Source: Romanomermis culicivorax | Taxonomy: Eukaryota; Nematoda; Enoplea; Mermithida; Mermithidae | Direction of reading: 5' to 3' | Assembly (NCBI GenBank): GCA_963922205.1 | Contig: CAWUHX010000339.1 | Span: 248,001 to 312,000, forward strand | Length of the DNA stretch: 64,000 nt | In this document: positions 56,448 through 64,000 of the stretch, in pieces | Position numbering within the stretch: the first letter of the stretch is position 1 | Layout of the letters: every line of letters starts with the position of its first letter | Position numbers and translations under genes: made by a program | The notes under the pieces: generated by a model | The model's input: the letters and a program-made list of their open reading frames with translations, nothing else | What the model was told of the DNA's origin: nothing | Database searches by the model: none

Positions 56448-57554
56448 TTAGTGGGGGTTTGAATTTTCTTTGGCACACGTGGCTTTTGAACATTTCACCA
56501 TTACGAATGTACTCGTGAATATTTAATGCATTTAACACTCACAATGTATACAGGAAAGACAAAATTAATACTGGTCGATGGAGACAATATACTAATAGAA
56601 AAAATGCAGCTCAAATTTATTAGCTGGACATGCATGCAGTCTTTTCAAAGGCTTGTTGTACTTATCACTCACTGCTCGAAAACAAAAAACCGTGTAAAGC
56701 ATGCGTGATGGCCAAGCCAAGTTATATGAATACTTGCACATCATTTATATTCAACGAAAACAGATCTGCATATTTGTGTCGAAAAATGATATTTCACGTT
56801 GCAGAAAAAATCATTTAGTTTTTGGGGGTCGCCAAATTCGAATTTGGTCGCAAACTTAGCCAATTCTCAATCATTAACTACTAAGTTTTCTTTGTCTTAT
56901 GTTGCGTTTCTGCAAAGCGAAAAGACAAAATTGGTTGATTGATCAGCCTTGGTCGATTATTTCAGTCCAATGACGCAAACGGTTGGACAGATTTTTTTCC
57001 TGCCTGAACATTTATTTTGAAATCTCGAAAGAGCGATTCTTAAAAGAGTTTTTTTTCAATGAACAAATTCGATTAAAGGTGTACAGAGTGTCCAAAAGGA
57101 AACACAACTCTTCAACGGTGCATTTTGGATAGGGTTTGCTGCACGCGCCAGAAAACCCACATATGCACCAAGTTATGTAGGGCATTTGTGACGATGCACA
57201 AAAGGTGTCATCGTACATTTCCCTCTGAACCCATTGACTTGATGTTGCTCTCATCCAAGTCACGGACCCAGACCTGGATTTTTGTGACGGGCACTGCTGC
57301 AGTCGCAACAGGCGATGCTGGGCTGTGCAGTCGATGGTAGAGAAGCTATCACCCAGTGTGCAAGGACCGTTACAACTTTAGCTATTGCTGTCTTACTGTA
57401 ACCCTGGGTCCAGGGGCACAAATTTTTGAAAGACTTCCTCTACCCACGGAGGAGGTCGTTTTTTTATACATGCTTTCTTTTTGTTTCTTTTCCATTTTTT
57501 GTTCATTTTAGTTTTCCTACTTCCATTTTTTGTTCATCATCCATTTTCCTTTTC

Positions 57555-57780
57555 CACCTACAGTAACACGACTATTACCCTAACTCCACTATTACCATAA
57601 TCCAAATATTACCGTAATTATACTATTATGGTAACTCTAGAACATGCTTAACCATACCCCCTTAAAAATCGACAAAAAATCGAGTGTATATGTCTACCAT
57701 ACCCCCTATAAATCGACCAAAAATGACAAATTATAGGGGTTACACAAAAGATAGGATATGCTTAACCATACCCCCCCCCC
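57555..57780. repeat. short tandem motifs ending in poly-C
   Basis: Repeats of CTATTACC (57570-57630) are followed by three CTTAACCATACCCC/CTACCATACCCC blocks with AAATCGAC between them, then a C10 run at 57770-57779. No gene. Confidence 0.6.
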
Positions 57781-57825
57781 TGTATGGGCTGGGCTTACTA
57801 CTCATTTAGCATTGGGGCTGACTTA

Positions 57826-58275
57826 CACTACCAGGCGAAACTAACCGTCCATGCCGGTCGCGTCCAGGACGCGTCCGGAATGCGTCCAGAACGCGTCTCG
57901 GACGCACCCAGGACGCGAAAAGCACACTATACCGACAATAAAATTGATAGGCCATGTGCTTGTGTCACACAAAGCCAAAGAATTTTGTTGAGGCTTCCTT
58001 CTTACCTCCCTATAGAAAGCACACATTATTTACCAGATATAAACGAAAGGTCAATTGTTGTCATACTGTAGGTCAAAACAAAGTGCATATCCACTACACA
58101 TTAAGAAAGAACTATGATTGACAGTTATTGCATGAATGTCAATTACTAAGAAAGATGAAAGTTTTCTTTGTGCTGCCGAAAAAGACGCGTTCCGGACGCG
58201 ACCTGGACGCAACCCGGACGCGTCCAGAACGTGTCCCGGACGCGAATTTTTGAGGGTTAGTTTCGCCTGGTAGTG
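57826..58275. mobile_element. TA-flanked MITE, CACTACCAGGCGAAAC ends
   Basis: Perfect 21-bp inverted ends beginning CACTACCAGGCGAAAC, flanked by TA on both sides (57824-57825, 58276-58277), as in Tc1/mariner-type elements. The subterminal regions carry GC-rich GGACGCGTCC-like repeats on both sides. The interior (about 240 bp) is AT-rich without transposase, so it needs enzyme from elsewhere. Open frames at 57784-58071 and 57841-58026 are by-products of the GC-rich repeats. Confidence 0.75.
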
Positions 58276-59470
58276 TAGTGCCTGTGCTAAACATATGAAT
58301 GTCTTTTAGCTAAAGCTCCCACAGCTATTCATTTGCGTCAGCAGGAGTGAAGCTCACTTTGTTGACAACAAGGGGCATGTAATGCAACCCAAAATTGCTG
58401 TGAGCAAGGAGTCCTCTGAAGGAAACTTTGCCAATGGGGCATTATGTAGCTGACACAAAATAAATGATGGAACACAAACGAAACAGAAAAGCATACAAAT
58501 GACAAATGATCGAAAGTAATAAAATATCAGCATGAGAAATCATGTGACATTGATAATTTTTATCGCAGGTGACAATACTTTACTGTCGAAAAGTGTCATA
58601 GGTACAAACACATTGTTAAAGTAGCCCCATATTTGGAGAACAGGAGTGGCCCAACATTGTCCTGAACTTGAAATTTCTTTCTGTATTCAATTAATTTTCA
58701 AAAGTAAGGCATGGATTTTTTCCCATTTCTTCAATGCATGTCAGAACAAGAGGGTCTTTTGATTATCACTCACTTTATTTGTTGCGTTTTATGCATTAAT
58801 TTTAGAAAAATTTTATCTCCCACAAGTTGATTTAAGACAGAACGTTCGTTGATACTGTAGAGTATTTCATTTGTAGTCTGCTTAGTTCATTTCAAAATGA
58901 TCAATTCGTTTTGACAAACGCAACTTTATTAGACATTTTCAAATCGACTTTAATGATCTTGAAATGATTGGAAAGAGTGATTATCAAGGGGTCACTACCA
59001 GGAAAAATTTATTGAATATAGCCAATGAGCCTCCCATAATTTTGGATGATAGTTTGACTGCTTTGCTGCATCGATTATTTCGAAAGGAATGGAGTATAAT
59101 TCAAGCATTCAGTTAGGTGATCTTTTCTATTAATTGTTGATCTGCAAGGTTGACAATTATAGTATGAAACTTTGTTGGAGATTTTTGATTTCAAATTGTT
59201 GGATGTCTGGATGTTTTTCTGCAGGTACACATGTATGATAGATATAGAATCTTGACATAAAAATACTGTAACCCACAGTTGGGCTGCTCGATTTGTGTAT
59301 AACAGTACTTTTCCAGTAAATAGATATATTTTTCAATAAAGGAACGCCCGCACAAATTCGCAAAAACACACTAGCAGGTTCATTAATCTTCTTGTCAACT
59401 TCTGACACGCGCCACCAGTTGATTTTCTTTTATTTACTGCCGAGCAATCCAAAAACACTACGAGAAACGA
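58276..59470. other. non-coding stretch
   Basis: Nothing recognised beyond short frames. Confidence 0.4.
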
Positions 59471-59473
59471 TCA

Positions 59474-59603
59474 CAAACATTTTTCAAACACTTTTCAAAC
59501 ACGGGACAAACAAAATTGCCCCAAACACTGTTGGTGCTGTTTGAGAATTGTTTGAGCAAAGTTTGTCCCATTCTTTGAGAAGTGTTTGAATTTCAAACAC
59601 AAA
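59474..59603. mobile_element. small palindromic element
   Basis: The left half reads TTCAAACACTTTTCAAACAC and GGGACAAAC. The right half is its inverse, GTTTGTCCCATTCTTTGAGA and AGTGTTTGAATTTCAAACAC. The two halves can form a hairpin about 110 nt long. The 113-codon minus-strand frame at 59484-59825 runs through this palindrome, so its C-terminal part is repeat-derived. Confidence 0.55.
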
Positions 59604-60671
59604 TGCGGCGTTGTTTGTGTGCCGGACTGTACCTATGTGTAACTTTTGCATTTCTAAGACAGCCAACTCTAAAAGGGCTTGCCCAAAAGAGGGTGCAGAG
59701 GGGACCGGGTGATGAATAGGTAATTTGTACCATGGCATACCCCCGGATCTTTTCATGCAACATAAGAGCCAGTAGCTTCCACAGACTAGGCCGACCACAA
59801 TGGCCACCAAAACAGCCGAATTCACAAGCAGGGTTTTTTGACGAAGTTTAGCTCTTGTGTCATACTATGACCCGGACCCAGTATTACACATTCTAGGGCT
59901 TGACTAGCCCCTGAAAGGGTGTTCCATGAGGCTTGTCCTGAGCTTGCTAACAAATTGTGAACCATGTTCAAGTCGAGGGACATTTCAAAAGTTCAATTTA
60001 CTAAACGTTTGATCACTGATTCAAGGTCATGGGTCCGAAAGTAAAATGAGGGGCTAGTGGAAAATGCAGCAGCTGAATGTGAAATATTGGTGGGGCATTG
60101 AAGTTAAAGACTGTACATTTGCCCTGCCAAATGATTCAAGGGGAACTCTGCTCACATGGATTTTTCCCACTTCAGTTTGCCACACGTATAGAATTCACCT
60201 TGTAGGGGTGAATGGGCTGGTGGTTGCAATCAATCAACTGGCTCAGGGGGAGGAGGTTTTTCCCAACTGGTGATACAAACATTAGCTTTTCCTCAACAAT
60301 GACTTGCAAATATTCAAAACATGCGCCATTTACTTTCAAATTTTTGTTAATTCTCGACGCATTAATTTGGCGACGGGGCTAGATTGTTATCTCCTCTCCA
60401 GTGAACCGAACCAAAATGTCATTCCCTTGAAGGAAAGCCCGAGCTCCTAATGTGGCGTCCAACCGCAGCAGTTGCCGACCTACGTCAAGCTACTTTCTTT
60501 GATCACTGTGTCAATTATTTTAGAATTAATTGATCATAATCGAATAAAAGACATGTTTACTATCACGCAATACATTCTAGAAATATAGGAATTATTCTCG
60601 AATCGATGATAGTCTTTCATGCAAATATGCACCTAATGCATGAAAGTATAAAAACATACGAGCCGAAAATG

Positions 60672-61412
60672 CAGGGTGAGCCAAATATAGGCGACCAATG
60701 CTGACTCCCATAGCTTTCTTAATGCAGTTTGCAGCCATCGATAGATAAAACATCTGGCATAAATACAGCAAAGTTTCAGCCATATTGCTCAGATATTGAC
60801 TAGCTAGAACCAGAAATACTAAACATCGATTTTTTGCAAAAAAAAACAGAAAAAGTTGACAAAAATTGACACGTTTTATAAAAGAAAGAAGTAAAATAGA
60901 TCCAATCTTAAGAACCATATAACAGCTGAAAATTACAAGAGAGCCATTTCAATGTGTCCTCTTCACATTTTCACCACTAATTATAATCGTTTTTCGAACT
61001 GAATGGCAGAATTGATTTTGCTTTTATTTTGATATTTTCCAATTTTAGCACAATAAGCTCTTGATATTCTGGCAAAATTCTGCCCGCATTGAAACAGGAC
61101 ACTGATGACTTTAAATGATGTGCAAATTACAAGTCTGGGTGATTTTCAAAGTATTCTTGTGTTTGAACAACATTACAAAACTTTTTTCATAATGGAACAA
61201 CCTTTATTTTGATTCCAGAACTTTTGTTTTTGAAAGATGATCATTTTTACAAACTTTCTCTTTATGCAAGAACCGTAAAGGCTAGAAGCTTAAAGCTCGG
61301 CCTTTACAATAAAAATAAGTAGGGGAATGTAATGCAGCAATCTGCATTAAAAAAGTTTCATTCATTCGAAAGTTATGAAAAAGCACCGGTGGCATTTTTT
61401 TGGCTCACCCTG
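60672..61412. mobile_element. CAGGGTGAGCC inverted-repeat element
   Basis: The left end is CAGGGTGAGCCAAATA and the right end, read on the minus strand, is CAGGGTGAGCCAAAAAAATG. The similarity of the arms continues inward (CATAGCTTTC-type and TGCTTTTTCATAACTTTCG-type sequence). The interior (about 740 bp in total) has no transposase. A related copy begins at about 63892. No target duplication was recognised. Confidence 0.6.
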
Positions 61413-61708
61413 TATAAGCAAGATCAACAATTTTTGATTATCTTCCTGAGGAATTCAACGAACACAATAATTATTTTTTCGTCATCTTCTTCTAGCGTAC
61501 CGCTCTCGAAGAAATGGTTGGTTCTCGGTTTTCACATTCGCATTGTCGTTTTTTAGGACGCCTATGAGTGGAAAATATTTTTCAGACAAAAAACAAACAA
61601 AATTTCGACACAAAAAATTAAACAACGCGAGAAAAAACTTTTTTCCACTTGACTTGTGCTTCGGGTGCTAATTTAACAATTATTTAACAATAAATCGATC
61701 GAAAGTAA

Positions 61709-62498
61709 AGGCGGATTCATACTTCATCCGGCATCCGGCGTCCGGCATCCGGCATCTGAAAAACGTCTATTTTTAGATTTTTCATCCGGCAAATCGGCAC
61801 TGGATGACGTCATTTTTTTCGTTTTCCCACGCTGCCGTCTCATTTTTTTGCCGGAAGACTGGAATTTTGCCGGATGGGAAGAGTAGAAACAGATTGTACT
61901 TTTCTGAATGCTGGAAAGCATATTTTGTATGTAATTTCAATTGAAGCGCGTGTTTGATTGGTTTTTGCATATACAATGTATGCGAGAGATATCGATTTTA
62001 TAAGTTGAGACAAAATTTTGTGTTTTTAATCATGGCGTTCGTTTAATTTTTGATTGCTGAGTATTTTGTATGTTATTTTCGTTCTTTTTTCATTTATTTA
62101 TTTTTTATTCCTATCATTTATATTTTTATTTTTATTTTTTCGTTCTTGAAAGCATTAAAAAAATGCTAGATCAAGAATATATTGTTCGTCTGACATCATC
62201 AACTAATAATTCAGGGTAGACTTGGAATGTGATATTATGTAAATTTTTCATACGCCATTTCTCTTGAAACAAAATATTGTACAGATTTCAAAGTATTTAA
62301 ACATAGTAAAATCAAGAATAAATTGTCATTCGGCCTTTCCGGCGCTGGAAGAAGTATGAATTGTCATCCGATCCGGCAACTTGCCAGAAGCCAAATTGCT
62401 GGATGCCGGACACTGAATGCCGGATGCCGTACACTGAATGCCGGAAGCTAAAAATAACTTGCCGGACGCCGGATGCCGGGTGAAGTATGAATCCGCCT
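61709..62498. mobile_element. TAA-flanked MITE (PIF/Harbinger-like), CCGGCATCCGG arms
   Basis: Inverted ends AGGCGGATTCATACTTCA are perfect and are flanked by TAA (61706-61708 and 62499-62501). A 3-bp TWA duplication is typical of PIF/Harbinger. Just inside both ends are tandem CCGGCATCCGGCGTCCGG-type repeats. The frames at 61724-61921 and 62448-62636 arise from them. No transposase is present. Confidence 0.75.
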
Positions 62499-62775
62499 TA
62501 AAACGTTTATAGGATTGAGATTTCCGCTTGCCGGTTGATCGAAGAGTTTGATTACTGCTAATATAGAGTGGCTTGGAGGGAAAAAATATTTAACACGGAT
62601 AAAGTTGAAAAAAAAGTTATCAAAATGACCGAGCACGAATTATTAACAGACGAGTTATTAAGATATGTACCTATAAAATAAAAGAGTGTTAGCATACAAC
62701 GTGTCAATCATTTCACAAAATATAAAATTGAATTTTAACGTGATCATTATTGTTCCGAAAGATCACACTTAAAAG

Positions 62776-63537
62776 CAGGGCCGTGCCAAGGATTTTTGCG
62801 ACCCGGTGCGAAGTAGATTTTTGCGGCCCTATTTTTTAAAATTAGTAGGTATATACATCTATACAGTCCTAAACGTCTATGCAGTCATTTTCACGTGAAA
62901 TAAGTCTTATAAGACTGTGTATGTTGCGAAGAACCAATATGTATGTTATTCAAAAGATCATAACATGAACTTTCATAAGCTGGAGCTCGATTTGATATCG
63001 CTTAAGGGGACAAAAGTAACAAGCGTTTGTACATTAGCAAAAAAGTTATGCGTGAAAAACTTTTAAAAATCACAAGTAAGGCAAAATGGAAGGCCGCAAA
63101 GATTAGTAAAAAACAGCAGTAATCTACATACAATACAACGTGAAGCTGGCGAGTATTATAACATTATAGGAAACAGTTAAATACGTGCTGAGATACATAC
63201 AGACAAATGTGTAAAACTATCGATACAGACTTTACACAGTGAAACACAAAGGCGTGCTCCTGCCTTGTCGAGCATACACGTACAGTACAGTATGACACAT
63301 ATGTAAGCTAGTTCAGCTCAAGTTCTTGGGGCCCCTAGTGAATGATGAAACATCAAATTTTCTGTTACACAGAAGTGCACATTATTATTTTTATTCGTGT
63401 TCGCATTGTCTAGCATACATATAGTGTACAATATATGTATATAAAGTACAAACTTAGGTCAGTTAAGTTTTTGCGGCCCCTAATTCTTTACCGCCTGGTG
63501 GGGCTGTACCCTTCGCACCCCCCAAGGCACGGCTCTG
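62776..63537. mobile_element. hAT-type MITE with perfect 8-bp target duplication
   Basis: Ends CAGGGCCGTGCC (left) and CAGAGCCGTGCC (right, minus strand), flanked by CTTAAAAG at 62768-62775 and 63538-63545. An 8-bp duplication with CAGGG-type ends is the hAT signature. GC-rich pieces occur just inside (TTTTTGCGGCCCTA and its inverse TTTTTGCGGCCCCTAA in the same sense on the right). The interior lacks coding capacity. Confidence 0.8.
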
Positions 63538-63545
63538 CTTAAAAG

Positions 63546-63891
63546 TCATTTATACTTGACTTTTTCAACGGAACGGAACGGAATCCCAACAGCTTGAAAC
63601 GTTCAGCCTGAAAATCCATTTTGGGTCGGAAAGGATAACTGTAATTTTTCGGAAAACGACCGACCGTAACGTCAAACTGAACCGAACGGAATGAAGATTT
63701 CTCTTTCGTTCGGTTATGTTCCATCATTTGCATTCCGTTCCTTTCTGTCGGAAGAAGCAAGTATCAATGGCCCTCTACTGTAAGCTGGAAAGTCTCGTCT
63801 CCCAGGGCAAAAAGATCCGAATTTTTGATCAGCAACAAAAAGTGGAAGGATTTCAATTTTCTTCCCGATATTTGCAAACAAAGGGGAGCCA
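63546..63891. repeat. GGAACGGAA subterminal repeats, possible DNA transposon
   Basis: CAACGGAACGGAACGGAATC near 63568 and the inverse CATTCCGTTCCTTTCTGTCGG near 63730 frame a short segment with GAACCGAACGGAATG between. The form suggests a short inverted-repeat element, but its ends are unclear. Confidence 0.4.
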
Positions 63892-64000
63892 AAAAAGGCG
63901 ACTGGTGCTGCCTTTCATAGCTTTCGAATGGATGAAGCTTTTTTGATGCTGTCGGTATATAAAACATTTGGCGTAAATACAGTAAAATTTCAGCCAGATT
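63892..64000. mobile_element. second CAGGGTGAGCC-family copy, cut by the window end
   Basis: It starts GGGGAGCCAAAAAAGGCGAC and continues GCTTTCGAATGGATGAAGC, CATTTGGCGTAAATACAG and TTTCAGCC. These match the left arm of 60672-61412 (CATCTGGCATAAATACAG, TTTCAGCC) and the inverse of its right arm. It runs off the window. Confidence 0.55.

Noticed and set aside
57012-57308. Minus-strand frame with CTVEELCFLLDTLY, reminiscent of mariner-type N-terminal helices
   Set aside because: The match is one short segment near its end. The rest shows no transposase catalytic motifs, and the region resembles a dispersed repeat at about 42.9 kb.
57784-58071. 95-codon frame rich in Arg and Ser
   Set aside because: Produced by the GGACGCG repeats of the MITE at 57826-58275.
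59484-59825. 113-codon frame with an N-terminal membrane segment
   Set aside because: Its C-terminal part runs through a palindromic repeat, and no splice or promoter evidence supports a gene. The N-terminal hydrophobic stretch alone is not enough.

Overview
The window is animal nuclear DNA from an invertebrate, and an arthropod is the most likely guess. It is AT-rich and gene-poor, and almost all long open frames are transposon remnants. The only host-like gene has spliceable introns of 53-61 nt. Retroelements (Ty3/Gypsy, DIRS, Penelope-like), tRNA-derived SINEs and several families of inverted-repeat DNA transposons account for most recognisable structure. I saw no prokaryotic features. The species cannot be fixed from sequence alone.

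Layout. Positions 1-24 kb are mostly non-coding. They hold a diverged direct duplication (1.2/1.9 kb), a nested pair of inverted-repeat elements (10.7-12.7 kb), an LTR (16.5-17.3 kb), a decayed hAT transposase end (17.4 kb), a foldback element (20.2-20.7 kb) and a TTTTACCC minisatellite (23.4-23.7 kb). From 24,710 to 40,230 lies one minus-strand Ty3/Gypsy retrotransposon with both LTRs. Its apparent order is gag - env-like glycoprotein - protease - RT - RNase H - integrase, so the envelope-like part precedes pol. It has been hit three times. A four-unit array of tRNA-like repeats splits RT (27.6-28.7 kb), and a Penelope-like 3' end (31.5-31.9 kb) and a nearly complete DIRS element (31.9-36.8 kb) sit together in the env-like region.

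Positions 44.1-53.1 kb, minus strand, hold a trypsin-like (S1) gene with several exons. Its first protease domain keeps His, Asp and Ser. A Cys-containing linker follows, then a second S1-like domain whose His and GDSGG motifs are altered, so it is probably a pseudoprotease. A SINE with target-site duplications lies in its 4.8-kb intron.

Positions 53.5-64 kb are packed with short non-autonomous elements: a pair of tRNA-Thr-like repeats, a second foldback element, a TA-flanked MITE, a TAA-flanked Harbinger-like MITE, an 8-bp-duplication hAT MITE, a small palindrome, and two copies of a CAGGGTGAGCC element. No intact autonomous transposon and no complete single-exon host gene was found.
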